From assembly GCF_000745265.1 (NCBI RefSeq), contig NZ_JQNN01000001.1, forward strand, positions 3,968,001-4,032,000: a DNA stretch of 64,000 nt, read 5' to 3'. The notes under the pieces are model-generated. The model had not been told where the DNA came from. It searched no databases and saw nothing but the letters and a program-made list of their open reading frames with translations. Below, one piece after another: positions 9,506 to 18,274 of the stretch. The stretch comes from Massilia sp. 9096. GTDB taxonomy: Bacteria > Pseudomonadota > Gammaproteobacteria > Burkholderiales > Burkholderiaceae_D. The number at the start of each line of letters is the position of its first letter. The first letter of the stretch is position 1. The translations under genes and the position numbers were made by a program.

Positions 9506-10849
9506 TTACGACCAGTCGTACAAGCCCGGCAAGCCGAGGATGCGTTCCAGGTCTTCCAGCGCCGCCGCGCACTCGCGCGCCAGCTGCGGGTCGGCCAGGT
9601 CGCGCGGCTCGACGCGGTCGCGGTAATGGCGCTCGACCCAGGGCACCAGCTGCGCGTACAGGTCCTCGGTCATGATCACGCCCTGGTGCATCGCCGCCGC
9701 CTCGTCGTCGGTCAGGCTGACGCGCAGGCGCAGGCAGGCCGGGCCGCCGCCGTTGCGCATCGACTGGCGCAGGTCGAATTCGACCAGTTCGTCGATCGGG
9801 CCGCCCGAGGCAACCAGTTCGGCCAGGTAGCTTGACACCGCGGCGTTCTCGCGGCATTCGTGCGGCACCACCAGCGCCATCCGGCCGTCCCGCTTGGACA
9901 ACAGCTGGCTGTTGAACAGGTAGCTGGCCACCGCATCGGCGACCGGCACCGCGCTCGTGGCCACGCGCACCGGCGCGAGGTCGGCGTCGACCGCGCCCAG
10001 CGCGCGGCGCAGCGCGTCCAGCGTGGTCGCTTCGTCGGCAAAGGCCTGCTCGTGGTAGAACAGCACGTTGCCGTTGCCGACCGCGATCACGTCGTTGTGG
10101 AACACGCCCTGGTCGATCACGTCCGGGTTCTGCGCGGCGAATACGGTGCGCGCCGCGTCCAGGCCGTGCAGGCGCGCGATCGCCTGCGAGGCTTCCAGGG
10201 TCTGGCGTGCCGGGTATTTTTTCGGCGCCGCGGCCGAGGGGTCGAACTCGACCCGGCCGTAGACGAAGAACTCGACGCCGGCCGCGCCGTAGGCGCTGGC
10301 GAAGCGCGTGTGGTTGGCCGCGCCCTCGTCGGCAAAAGCCGGGGTCGACGGCAGCGGATCGTGCACCACGAAGCGGTCCGCGTTGGCGAACAGCGCACGC
10401 AGCGTGCGCGTGGCCTGCACGTGTTCGTCGGCGCGGTGCAGCTTGTTGTTCAAGTTGGCGGCGGTGAAGTGCACGCGGCCGTCCGCGGTGTCGCTCGACG
10501 GGCTGACGGTGGCGGCGTTGGCGGTCCACATCGGCGAGGCCGACCAGGCGCACGACAGGATGACCGGCGCCTCGCGCCAGGCCTGCGCCAGGACGTCGCC
10601 GTCGGTGCCGGAAAAGCCGACCTGGCGCAGCATGCGGAAGTTGGGACGCGCCTGCGGCGGCATCACCGCCTGGGCGAAGCCGCGCGCGGCCAGGGCGCGC
10701 ATCTTGGCCAGGCCCTGCAGCGCGGCCTGGCGCGGGTTGGAGGCGCTCTTGACGTTGTTGAAGGAAGCGACGTTGCCGAACGAGAGGCCGGCGTAGTTGT
10801 GCGATGGCCCGACCAGGCCATCGAAGTTGAATTCACGGGCGTTGCGCAT
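9506..10849 (-). CDS. astB: N-succinylarginine dihydrolase AstB
   Basis: This is the second AST enzyme. It converts N2-succinylarginine to N2-succinylornithine, two ammonia and CO2 in the cytoplasm. The length of 447 residues is typical for AstB. It opens with the characteristic [22 protein letters not shown]. The catalytic-core motifs of the amidinotransferase-type pentein fold include [12 protein letters not shown] and [13 protein letters not shown] (with the catalytic His), and [15 protein letters not shown] near the C-terminus. The ATG at 10849 has GAGGAG upstream and lies 17 bases from the end of astD. An earlier in-frame extension overlaps astD and is not used. It sits in the operon between astD and gdhB. 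Confidence 0.96.
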   Translation of the reverse strand: MRNAREFNFDGLVGPSHNYAGLSFGNVASFNNVKSASNPRQAALQGLAKMRALAARGFAQAVMPPQARPNFRMLRQVGFSGTDGDVLAQAWREAPVILSCAWSASPMWTANAATVSPSSDTADGRVHFTAANLNNKLHRADEHVQATRTLRALFANADRFVVHDPLPSTPAFADEGAANHTRFASAYGAAGVEFFVYGRVEFDPSAAAPKKYPARQTLEASQAIARLHGLDAARTVFAAQNPDVIDQGVFHNDVIAVGNGNVLFYHEQAFADEATTLDALRRALGAVDADLAPVRVATSAVPVADAVASYLFNSQLLSKRDGRMALVVPHECRENAAVSSYLAELVASGGPIDELVEFDLRQSMRNGGGPACLRLRVSLTDDEAAAMHQGVIMTEDLYAQLVPWVERHYRDRVEPRDLADPQLARECAAALEDLERILGLPGLYDWS

Positions 10850-10866
10850 GACGGGGTCCGGTCTCC

Positions 10867-12336
10867 TCAGAAGTGCAGGCCGGGCGACAGCTTGGCCGGC
10901 ATTTCCAGTTCCGCGGTTTCGATCGATGCAACCGGGTAGGCGCAGTAATCGGCCGCGTAATAGGCGCTCGGGCGATGGTTGCCCGACTTGCCGACGCCGC
11001 CGAACGGCGCCGAGCTGGCCGCGCCGGTGGTCGGACGGTTCCAGTTGACCACGCCGGCCTTGGCGCGGATCGCGAAGCGCTTCCACAAGTCTTCCTGCGG
11101 CGACAGCAGCGCCGCGGCCAGGCCGAATTCGGTCGCGTTGGCGATGCGGATCGCCTCGTCGAAGTCCTGCACGCGATTGACTTGCAGCAGCGGCCCGAAC
11201 CACTCTTCGTCGGGGATGCCCTGTACGCCGGTCACGTCGACGATGCCGGCGGTGACGAAACCGGTGTCCGGGTTCAGCTGGCGCATGCGCAGCAGCACCT
11301 TGCCGCCCTTCTCTTCCAGCATCTGCTGGGCCTGCACCAGCTTACTGGCGACCTGGGCGGAGACCACCGGGCCCATGAACGGCTGCGGTTCCGCGTTCGA
11401 GGCGCCGACGTCGAGCTTGCCCGCGACTTCCACCAGACGCTCGATGAAAGCCTGGCCTTGCGGCGTGTCGTGCACGATCAGGCGGCGCGCGCAGGTGCAG
11501 CGCTGGCCGGCCGAGATGAAGGCCGACATCACCGCATGGTGCACGGCCGGATCGATGTCCTTGACGTCCCACACCACCAGCGGGTTGTTGCCGCCCATTT
11601 CCAGCGCCAGCATCTTGCCCGGCATGCCGCCGAACTGCTTGTGCAGCGCGACGCCGGTGTGGCTGCTGCCGGTGAACAGGATGCCGTCGACGTCCGGGTG
11701 CGCCCCCAGCGCCATGCCGGTCTCGCGCCCGCCGTTGACCAGGTTCAGCACGCCCTTGGGCAGGCCGGCCTCGATCCACAGCTGCACCGTGCGCACCGCC
11801 GTGCGCGGCGCGTATTCGCTGGGCTTGAACACCAGCGTGTTCCCGGCGATCAGGGCCGGCACGATGTGGCCGTTGGGCAGGTGGCCGGGGAAGTTGTACG
11901 GCCCGAACACGGCGAACACGCCATGCGGACGGTGGCGCAGCACGGCGTTGCCGTCGGCGACCGTCGCACTGGTGTCGCCGGTGCGCGCGCCGTACGACTG
12001 CACCGAGATGTCGACCTTGTTGGCCATCGTCGTGACTTCGGTGCGGGCTTCCCACAAGGGCTTGCCGACTTCCTCGGCGATGATTTGCGCCAGCTCCTCG
12101 TTGTGCGCCTTGAGCAGGTCGCGGAAACGCTGGCAGATGACGACGCGCTCCTCGAGCGGGCGCAGCGCCCAGTCCTCGAAGGCGTCGCGCGCGGCCGCGA
12201 CCGCGAGCGCGACGTCCTCGCCGCTGGACTCGTTGCTGGTCCAGGTCTGGCGGCCGCTGGACGGATCGATCGTGGCCAGAAGGGGTCCATGCCCTTCGCT
12301 CCATTCGCCGTTGATGTAGTTCGACAGGTTAGCCAT
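10867..12336 (-). CDS. astD: N-succinylglutamate 5-semialdehyde dehydrogenase AstD
   Basis: This is the fourth AST step: NAD-dependent oxidation of succinylglutamate semialdehyde to succinylglutamate. The 489-residue protein has the full aldehyde dehydrogenase fold. [19 protein letters not shown] is the substrate/cofactor segment, FTGSSHTG binds NAD, LEMGGNN holds the general-base glutamate, and [11 protein letters not shown] carries the catalytic cysteine. The C-terminal [22 protein letters not shown] is characteristic of AstD. The ATG overlaps the stop of the upstream aruG/astA gene by 8 bases, which indicates translational coupling. Confidence 0.96.
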   Translation of the reverse strand: MANLSNYINGEWSEGHGPLLATIDPSSGRQTWTSNESSGEDVALAVAAARDAFEDWALRPLEERVVICQRFRDLLKAHNEELAQIIAEEVGKPLWEARTEVTTMANKVDISVQSYGARTGDTSATVADGNAVLRHRPHGVFAVFGPYNFPGHLPNGHIVPALIAGNTLVFKPSEYAPRTAVRTVQLWIEAGLPKGVLNLVNGGRETGMALGAHPDVDGILFTGSSHTGVALHKQFGGMPGKMLALEMGGNNPLVVWDVKDIDPAVHHAVMSAFISAGQRCTCARRLIVHDTPQGQAFIERLVEVAGKLDVGASNAEPQPFMGPVVSAQVASKLVQAQQMLEEKGGKVLLRMRQLNPDTGFVTAGIVDVTGVQGIPDEEWFGPLLQVNRVQDFDEAIRIANATEFGLAAALLSPQEDLWKRFAIRAKAGVVNWNRPTTGAASSAPFGGVGKSGNHRPSAYYAADYCAYPVASIETAELEMPAKLSPGLHF

Positions 12337-13363
12337 TGATGGGTTTCCTTACATTGAGTGAGAGCGTGCGCACCGGGTCGCCCGCCTGGCAATGCAGCAG
12401 CTGCAGTTCGCGCACCGACAACGGCACGCGAGTGCCGCCGGCGCAGGCCTGCGTGAGGATCATGCGGAAATCGTCCAGGCGCGTGTTGGACACCAGCGTG
12501 ATGTCGCACTCGCCTTCCGGCACACCTTCGTCGGCCACGGTCGGGACGCTGTCGCGCACCGCGCGCAGTTCCGACACGCGCCCCTGCAGCACCGGGCCGG
12601 CATCGAAGATGTCGACGTAGCCTTCGTAGTGCATGCCTTCCTGCTCCAGCAGCTTGCGCGCCGGGAGCGTCGAGCGGTGCACCTGGCCGATCACGGCCTG
12701 GGCGTCGTCCGGCAGGTAGGCCACGTACAGCGGCTGGCGCGGCATCAGCTCGGCGATGAAGGATTTCTTGCCGATCGCGGTCAGGCCGTCGACGTGGTCG
12801 AAGTCCATCTTGAAGAAGTGGCGGCCCAGGCCTTCGTAGAACGGCGAGGTGCCGTCCTCGGCCTGGTAGCCGCGCATCTCGGCGATGATCTTTTCGGTGA
12901 ACAGGTGCTGGAACTGGGCGATGAACAGGAAGCGGCTCTTGGACAGGAACTTGCCGTTGTGGCCAGTGCGGTATTCCGGCATCAGGAACAGCGAGCACAG
13001 TTCGCTCGATCCGGTCAGATCGTTCGACAGGTACAGCGTGTCCATGCGCGTGAACACGTTCAGCTCGCGGCTGGAGTGCACCAGCGTGCCGATGCGGTAG
13101 TTATAGAACGGCTCCGTCAGGCCGACCGCGGCCTTGATGGCGCACACGCCGGCCAGGCGCCCGTTGGCGGTGTCTTCCAGCACGAACATGTAGTCGCGCT
13201 CTTCCGGCGGGATGGTTTGCGCGAACGAGGCGACCGCGGTCGCGACCCGCTCGCCGAGCATGTCGCGGTCGGGCTTCAGGGTGGTCATGCCGCTGCCGAC
13301 CTGGCGCGCCATCTCGATCAGCGGATCGACGTCGTCCTGGGTGATTGCGCGAATTACGAGCAT
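12329..13363 (-). CDS. astA: Arginine N-succinyltransferase, second subunit (AruG/AstA)
   Basis: This enzyme transfers succinyl from succinyl-CoA to the alpha-amino group of arginine, the committing AST step. The protein has 344 residues, the same length as E. coli AstA. It shows LFLMPEYRTGHNGKFLSKSR (acyl-CoA-binding GNAT-like segment), GLGRHFFKMDF, FIAELMPRQPLYV and the DIFDAGPVLQ motif. The start ATG MLVIRAITQDD has AGGA upstream. A longer in-frame extension overlapping aruF was rejected. It pairs with aruF, which ends 19 bases upstream, to form the heteromeric enzyme described for P. aeruginosa AruFG. It overlaps astD by 8 bases. Confidence 0.95.
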   Translation of the reverse strand: MLVIRAITQDDVDPLIEMARQVGSGMTTLKPDRDMLGERVATAVASFAQTIPPEERDYMFVLEDTANGRLAGVCAIKAAVGLTEPFYNYRIGTLVHSSRELNVFTRMDTLYLSNDLTGSSELCSLFLMPEYRTGHNGKFLSKSRFLFIAQFQHLFTEKIIAEMRGYQAEDGTSPFYEGLGRHFFKMDFDHVDGLTAIGKKSFIAELMPRQPLYVAYLPDDAQAVIGQVHRSTLPARKLLEQEGMHYEGYVDIFDAGPVLQGRVSELRAVRDSVPTVADEGVPEGECDITLVSNTRLDDFRMILTQACAGGTRVPLSVRELQLLHCQAGDPVRTLSLNVRKPING

Positions 13364-13382
13364 GGTGATTCCTATTTTCGCT

Positions 13383-14423
13383 TTAAATGCGCACGCAGGT
13401 GACGCTGGCGCCGGTGGCCACGCCGAGCGCCTCGCGCGCCGCCGGCGGCAGGCAGACCGACTCCGAATTCTCGGCCGGCTCGCAGGCCAGCACGATCGCG
13501 CGGAAGTTGCGCTCGCCGCAGGCCACCGCGTAGTCGACCATGGTGGCCTTGCCGCCGCGCGTGGGCGGACGCTGCTCGGCGTTGGCGACCTTGCGCACCA
13601 TTGCGCCCGAGAACGAGCGCAGCGAGTGCTTGTGGGCCTGCAGGATCGGGCCGCCATCGAAGATGTCGATGTATTCGTCGGCCTCGAAGCCTTCTTCGGC
13701 CAGCAGGTTGAAGGCCAGTTCGCCGCTCGGGTGGATCTGGCCCATCACCGCCTGCGCCGGGCCGGGCAGCAGCGGCACGTAGACCGGGTAGTGCGGCATC
13801 AGCTCGACGATCAAGGTGCGGTTGCGCGCGCCGCCGATGGTGCGTTCGGCGTCGAGGAAATCCATCTTGAAGAACTTGCGGCCCAGCGCATCCCAGAACG
13901 GCGACTGGCCGTTGTCGTCGGTGACGCCGGCCAGCGGCACGAAGAAACGGTCGCCGAAGCGGTGCGGCGCCAGCACCGCGTACAGCAGGCGGGCGCGCGA
14001 CAGGAGCGCCGCCTCGCGTCCCGCGCGCGCGCGTTCGCTGACGGTAAAGCCGGACAGCTGCGAATACGCGGTCAGCTCCGAGCACAGCGTGAGCGCATGC
14101 ACGCTGTGGCTGATGTTCAGGTCGCGCGAGACCTGCTGGATCACGTCGTTGCGAAACGCGAAATAGGTGCCGTTCGAGCCGGCCGAGGCATGGATCGCGG
14201 CGGTGCCGACCAGCTCGCGCGTCTCGAGGTCTTCCAGCACGAACAGGTAGGTTTCTTCGCTGGGGATGTCGACATGGGCGGCGAACGAGGCGTTCGAGCG
14301 CTCGACCAGCGCGGCGATTTTCTCGCGCGTGCGCGGCAGCGTGTGCACGCCCGGCGTGGAGGCGGCCAGCAGCGTCTCGAGGGCGCCGACATCCGCGGTG
14401 GCTACCGGACGGACAACGTACAT
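13383..14423 (-). CDS. aruF: Arginine/ornithine N-succinyltransferase, first subunit (AruF)
   Basis: This is a paralogue of the adjacent astA product and likely the alpha subunit of arginine/ornithine succinyltransferase. The chosen start MYVVRPVATAD at 14423 has GGAG 6 bases upstream and gives 346 residues. A TTG further out would add 8 residues without a ribosome-binding site. Shared AstA features are GRKFFKMDF, LIVELMPHYPVYVPLLP, GQIHPSGELAFNLL and EYIDIFDGGPILQAHK. Having two tandem AstA-like genes is the arrangement known in pseudomonads and many betaproteobacteria, whereas enterics have one. It lies between astC (80-base gap) and astA. Confidence 0.93.
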   Translation of the reverse strand: MYVVRPVATADVGALETLLAASTPGVHTLPRTREKIAALVERSNASFAAHVDIPSEETYLFVLEDLETRELVGTAAIHASAGSNGTYFAFRNDVIQQVSRDLNISHSVHALTLCSELTAYSQLSGFTVSERARAGREAALLSRARLLYAVLAPHRFGDRFFVPLAGVTDDNGQSPFWDALGRKFFKMDFLDAERTIGGARNRTLIVELMPHYPVYVPLLPGPAQAVMGQIHPSGELAFNLLAEEGFEADEYIDIFDGGPILQAHKHSLRSFSGAMVRKVANAEQRPPTRGGKATMVDYAVACGERNFRAIVLACEPAENSESVCLPPAAREALGVATGASVTCVRI

Positions 14424-14503
14424 GGGATCTCCAGAGTAGAAGCTCAAGACGATCAGGGCCGGGCTACCGTACCCTGATCGGCATCATTACTTGTTGGCCT
14501 GCG

Positions 14504-15757
14504 TCAGCCCGCCAGGAAGGCGTCGGCGGCGGCGCGCATGATGCGGTCGGCTTCCACGATCTGCGCGTCCGAGACCACCAGCGCGGGCGCCAGGCGCACC
14601 ACGTCGGGGCCGGCGATCAGCAGCATCAGGCCGAGCTTTTCGGCGGCCTTGGTGTAGTCCTTCGATTTGCCCTTCTGCGCGTCGGCCATCGGCACGCCGA
14701 TCAAGAGGCCCTTGCCGCGCGGCTTGGCGAACAGCTGCGGGTAATCGGCGGCCAGCTTTTCCAGGTTGGCGAAGATCTTGGCGGACGCTTCGCGCACCCG
14801 CGCGAGGAAGGCCGGCTGGTTGATCTGCTCGACCACGGCCAGCGCGATGGTGGTGGCCAGCGGATTGCCGCCGTAGGTAGTGCCGTGCGATCCGACGTTC
14901 AGGGCCTGGGCGATCGCCTCCGTGGTCAGCATGGCGCCGATCGGGTAGCCGTTGCCCAGCGCCTTGGCCGAGGTCAGGATGTCCGGGGTCACGCCGACGT
15001 TCATGTAGTCGTACAGGGCGCCGGTGCGGCCCACGCCGGATTGCACTTCGTCGAAGATCAGCAGCGCGCCGGTCTGGTCGCACAGTTCGCGCAGCGTTTT
15101 GAGGAACTCGACGTCGCCCGGGATCACCCCGCCTTCGCCCTGGATCGGCTCGACGATCACGGCGGCGACGTCATCGGTGATCGCGGCGCGCGCCGACTCG
15201 ATGTCGTTGTAGTTGATGTGGTTGATGCTCGGCGGGAGCGGCTCGAAGCCTTCGGTGTACTTCGACTGGCCGCCGACCGAGACCGTGAACAGCGTGCGGC
15301 CGTGGAACGAGGCGTAGCACGACACGATGCGCGACTTTTGCGGACCGAACTTGGCGTGCGCATACTTGCGCGCCAGCTTGAGGGCGGCTTCGTTGGCTTC
15401 GGCGCCCGAGTTGGCGAAGAAGGCGCGGTCGGCGAAGGTGGCTTCGATCAGGGCGGACGCCAGGCGCAGCACCGGCTCGTTGGTGTAGCCGTTACCGACG
15501 TGCCACAGGGTGTTGGCCTGGCGGGTCAGCGCCTCGACGATGACCGGGTTGCAGTGGCCCAGGCTGGTCACGGCGATGCCGGAGGTGAAGTCGAGGTAAT
15601 GCTTGCCTTCCTGGTCCCAGACGTCCAGGCCCGATGCGCGCACCGGCACCATCGCGGCCGGCGCGTAGGTCGGGACGAGGACCTCGTCGAAGGTCTGGCG
15701 TGTGACAGGCCGGGTGGTGTTACCCGAGGTGACACCCGAATCGAGCTTTGCATTCAT
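14504..15757 (-). CDS. astC: Succinylornithine/acetylornithine aminotransferase (AstC/AruC)
   Basis: This is a class-III PLP aminotransferase that would convert succinylornithine and 2-oxoglutarate to succinylglutamate semialdehyde and glutamate. It may also serve arginine synthesis as ArgD. The start at 15757 (MNAKLDSG) has AGGAAC about 8 bases upstream, and an ATG 15 bases earlier would overlap that site. It has 417 residues. Key motifs are FANSGAEANEAALKLAR (phosphate/cofactor), FHGRTLFTVSVGGQ, IVEPIQGEGGV, LIFDEVQSGVGRTG (PLP-ring aspartate) and SAKALGNGYPIGAM with the Schiff-base lysine near residue 265. It is the first gene of the operon, directly behind a promoter with an ArgR-type site. 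Confidence 0.94.
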   Translation of the reverse strand: MNAKLDSGVTSGNTTRPVTRQTFDEVLVPTYAPAAMVPVRASGLDVWDQEGKHYLDFTSGIAVTSLGHCNPVIVEALTRQANTLWHVGNGYTNEPVLRLASALIEATFADRAFFANSGAEANEAALKLARKYAHAKFGPQKSRIVSCYASFHGRTLFTVSVGGQSKYTEGFEPLPPSINHINYNDIESARAAITDDVAAVIVEPIQGEGGVIPGDVEFLKTLRELCDQTGALLIFDEVQSGVGRTGALYDYMNVGVTPDILTSAKALGNGYPIGAMLTTEAIAQALNVGSHGTTYGGNPLATTIALAVVEQINQPAFLARVREASAKIFANLEKLAADYPQLFAKPRGKGLLIGVPMADAQKGKSKDYTKAAEKLGLMLLIAGPDVVRLAPALVVSDAQIVEADRIMRAAADAFLAG

Positions 15758-15817
15758 GACGTTGTTCCTCATCCAAGTAAAGGTCGCGCGAACTCCAACA
15801 GCCGCGCCAAGCGCTTC

Positions 15818-15861
15818 ATTATAAGGAAGTCAAACCTTGCAGTTCTTTTCAAATGGCGACA
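15818..15861 (-). promoter_or_regulatory. Putative ArgR (AraC-type)-activated promoter of the AST operon
   Basis: On the minus strand, 15861-15846 reads TGTCGC-N8-AA, which matches one half of the TGTCGC-N8-AA-N5 direct-repeat consensus reported for the AraC-type ArgR of Pseudomonas aeruginosa. A second copy is not clear. A perfect TATAAT lies downstream at 15823-15818, and the region where a -35 is expected has no good match. A strong -10, a poor -35 and an adjacent activator site are what an activator-dependent promoter looks like. Binding is inferred. Confidence 0.6.
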
Positions 15862-15900
15862 GGGTTTTTCGTTTTTGGACGAGTAAGGAGCAACGCCGGG

Positions 15901-16857
15901 CTACTGGCCCAGTTTCCTCTGCCGCTCCTCGCGCGGCGTATTCCCGAACAGCGCCCCGAACGCCGTCGAAAAGTGCGAGCCCGACGAGAACCCGCACATC
16001 AGACCCACCTGCACGATCGAGTGGTTGGTGTCGCGCAGCAGCTGGCGCGCGCGCTGCAGGCGCAGCTCGAGGTAGTAGCGCGACGGCAGGCTGCCCAGGT
16101 ATTGCTTGAACAGGCGCTCGAGCTGGCGCCGCGAGACGCCGGCCAGCTGCGCGATGTCGTCGGTCGAGAGCGGCTCCTCGATATTCGCCTCCATCAGCGT
16201 CACCGCCTCGCTCAGCTTGGGCTGCAGCGTGCCGAAGCGGGCCTGCAGCGCCACCCGCTGGCGCTCCTCGGGGCCGCGCACGCGGTCGACGCACAGCACT
16301 TCCTTGACCTGCGCCTGGACCGTGGCGTCGAACAGCAGGCCGACCAGGGTCAGGGCAAAGTCGATGCTGGCGGCGCCGCCGCAGCAGGTCAGGCGGGTGC
16401 GGTCGATCTCGTACAGGTGCGGGCTGAACAGGGCCTGGTCGGCGATCGCCTCGGCCTCCGGGTACAGCGACCAGGGCAGCGCGGTGCGCACGCCGTTGAA
16501 GGCGCCGGTCTCGGCCAGCCACAGCACGCCGGCGCCGACCCCGCCCCAGCACGGCGCGTTGCGGCAGTGGCCGGCCAGCGCGCGCATGTTGGCCGGGCGC
16601 AGGCCGGCTTCGGCCTCGTCGGCGACCAGCAGCACCAGGTGCCAGTGGTGGCGCGCTTCGCCGGCAAATTTGTCGGGGCTGCGCACGTCGACGTGCAGGC
16701 GCTCCGGCCCGAGCACCTTGGCCGCCAGGCGCAGCGGCTGGACCAGGCCGGACCAGGTCAGCGAGTCGGGCTCGCCGGCGTTCACCAGCAGCACGCGTAG
16801 CGGCGCCTCCAGCGCGAGGCGGGACAGGTCGGCGCGGGTCGATGACAGCGGCGTCAT
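15901..16857 (-). CDS. argR: AraC-family arginine regulator, ArgR-type with DJ-1/GATase-like N-domain
   Basis: This is a transcriptional activator of the GlxA/ArgR subgroup. The N-terminal half is a DJ-1/PfpI (GATase1-like) domain without an evident catalytic role. SLYPEAEAIADQALFSPHLYEID and CCGGAASIDFALTLVG resemble this domain in pseudomonad ArgR. The C-terminal AraC double HTH includes LSTDDIAQLAGVSRRQLERL and VGLMCGFSSGSHFSTAFGALFG. The start at 16857 is the first ATG and gives 318 residues, but no clear ribosome-binding site precedes it. An upstream TTG would add a Pro/Arg-rich stretch that looks non-coding. The gene lies directly upstream of astC in the same direction, which supports control of arginine catabolism. 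In P. aeruginosa ArgR also regulates gdhB, matching the gdhB location here. Confidence 0.85.
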   Translation of the reverse strand: MTPLSSTRADLSRLALEAPLRVLLVNAGEPDSLTWSGLVQPLRLAAKVLGPERLHVDVRSPDKFAGEARHHWHLVLLVADEAEAGLRPANMRALAGHCRNAPCWGGVGAGVLWLAETGAFNGVRTALPWSLYPEAEAIADQALFSPHLYEIDRTRLTCCGGAASIDFALTLVGLLFDATVQAQVKEVLCVDRVRGPEERQRVALQARFGTLQPKLSEAVTLMEANIEEPLSTDDIAQLAGVSRRQLERLFKQYLGSLPSRYYLELRLQRARQLLRDTNHSIVQVGLMCGFSSGSHFSTAFGALFGNTPREERQRKLGQ

Positions 16858-16921
16858 GCGCGGGGGCGCGCGGGCGCGTGGCGATTCGGGATCATGGATG
16901 GGCGATGACGACTCGGGATGA

Positions 16922-17833
16922 CTACTCGGGCGCGAGCGCGGCGGCGGGCCGGCCCTCGGTATTCCATTGGCTGACAATCATACCGAAGATCAACAGCGCC
17001 GCGCCGAGCCAGCCGCGCGCCGTCATGGTCTCGCCCAGCCACAGGTAGCCGAAGCAGGCCGCGGCGCCGGGTTCGAACGAATAGATCACGGCGGCTTCGT
17101 TGGCGCTGGTGCGCGACTGGCCCCAGGCCTGCATCGAGATGATGGTCGCGGTGCACAGCACGCCCAGGTAGGCGAAGTTGAGCCAGTAGTGCGCAAGATG
17201 ATGGCCGACGCCGTGCCAGTACGCGGCCGCGCCGGCGCCCAGCGCGCCGTTGAGTGGAAGCTCGCGCGCCAGCAGCCAGAGCGCCGCGCACGCGCCGACG
17301 GTGGCGATCTGCGCCGCGGTCACGCTCATCAGGCGCGTCGCCATGCGCGTGCGCACTTCCATCAGCTTGACGTAGGCGCCGAACGACAAGGCGGACAGCA
17401 GCGCCAGCGTGTCGCCGCGCCCCCAGGCGCCGCCATCCCAGCACAGCGCCGCGAGGCCGGCGACGGCCAGCGCCAGCGCGGCCACGATGCGGCGCTCGGG
17501 CAGCCGGCCCTGCAGGATGCCCAGCAGCGGCACCACCAGCACGTTCAGGCCGCAGATGAAGGCGTTGCGGTTCGAACTGGTCAGGGCCAGGCCCTCGACC
17601 TGGAACAGGTAGCAGAAGAACAGCACCACGCCGAGCAGCATGCCCGAGCGCAGGTCGGCCGGGCGCGCGCGCCAGAGGAACGGCGACAGCAGCAGCGCGG
17701 CGATGGCGAAGCGGGTCAGGATGATCCACACCGGCGTAAACGTCGCGGTCAGGTCTTTCATGGCCGGGAAGGTGGTGCCCCATACGAGGACGACGATGAC
17801 GAGGGCGGCGATGCCGCGCAGTTGCTGGTTCAT
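16922..17833 (-). CDS. DMT-superfamily transporter (EamA domains)
   Basis: This is a predicted inner-membrane metabolite exporter with two EamA repeats and about ten hydrophobic helices in 303 residues. The first helix ALVIVVLVWGTTFPAMK and ALTSSNRNAFICGLNVLVVPLLG are typical. The second repeat contains YLGVLCTATIISMQAWGQ and AAVIYSFEPGAAACFGYLWLGE. The ATG at 17833 was chosen because it starts directly before the first helix. Longer open-frame versions add a Pro/Arg-rich tail. It is followed 64 bases later by argR in the same direction, so cotranscription is possible and export of an amino acid is a reasonable guess only. Confidence 0.88.
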   Translation of the reverse strand: MNQQLRGIAALVIVVLVWGTTFPAMKDLTATFTPVWIILTRFAIAALLLSPFLWRARPADLRSGMLLGVVLFFCYLFQVEGLALTSSNRNAFICGLNVLVVPLLGILQGRLPERRIVAALALAVAGLAALCWDGGAWGRGDTLALLSALSFGAYVKLMEVRTRMATRLMSVTAAQIATVGACAALWLLARELPLNGALGAGAAAYWHGVGHHLAHYWLNFAYLGVLCTATIISMQAWGQSRTSANEAAVIYSFEPGAAACFGYLWLGETMTARGWLGAALLIFGMIVSQWNTEGRPAAALAPE

Positions 17834-17934
17834 CCATGTATGGTACCCGGCCCGGCCGTAGGTCGGGAAGACTCCGCGGGAAGACCGCGGGGAAAGTCTG
17901 CGAGCTGGCAGCGGCGGTCTGCGGCATTGGCGGC

Positions 17935-17940
17935 TATAAT
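17935..17940 (+). promoter_or_regulatory. -10 element before the 93-residue protein gene
   Basis: A perfect TATAAT lies 49 bases before the GTG start of the next plus-strand gene. No convincing -35 is seen at 16-18 bases, so only the -10 is claimed. Confidence 0.4.
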
Positions 17941-17988
17941 CCCCGGACATTCATCCATGCCACATAGACAGCAAACGAAGGACTCACC

Positions 17989-18270
17989 GTGAAAACCGCA
18001 CTGCTCGAAGATAAAAAGCCCGCTCATTTCGACAAGCACATCATCGGCAACCTGTTGCTGGACGTGGCCTCGCCCGACGAGGTGCGCCAGGAAGAGATGC
18101 TGATCGGCGTACGCAACGAGGCCGGCGAGATCTACCGCCTGATCGGCGCCACCAAGCTGAACAGCTTCATGAACGCCGTGGAGGAACTGTTCGACCTCGG
18201 CCTGGTCGACGAACTGCAGGACACCGAGGAACCGAAGGACGGCTGCGACGCGATCTTCAGCGAACCCTGA
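17989..18270 (+). CDS. Small acidic hypothetical protein, 93 residues
   Basis: No family was recognised. The protein is acidic and cytoplasmic, has no signal peptide or membrane segment, and contains a predicted helical stretch (residues 45-75, GEIYRLIGATKLNSFMNAVEEL). The start is GTG with AAGGA 5 bases upstream. The coding bias matches its neighbours. It ends 4 bases before the HDOD gene, so the two are almost certainly cotranscribed. A role in the same signalling function is possible but unproven. Confidence 0.8.
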   Translation: MKTALLEDKKPAHFDKHIIGNLLLDVASPDEVRQEEMLIGVRNEAGEIYRLIGATKLNSFMNAVEELFDLGLVDELQDTEEPKDGCDAIFSEP

Positions 18271-18274
18271 CCCC

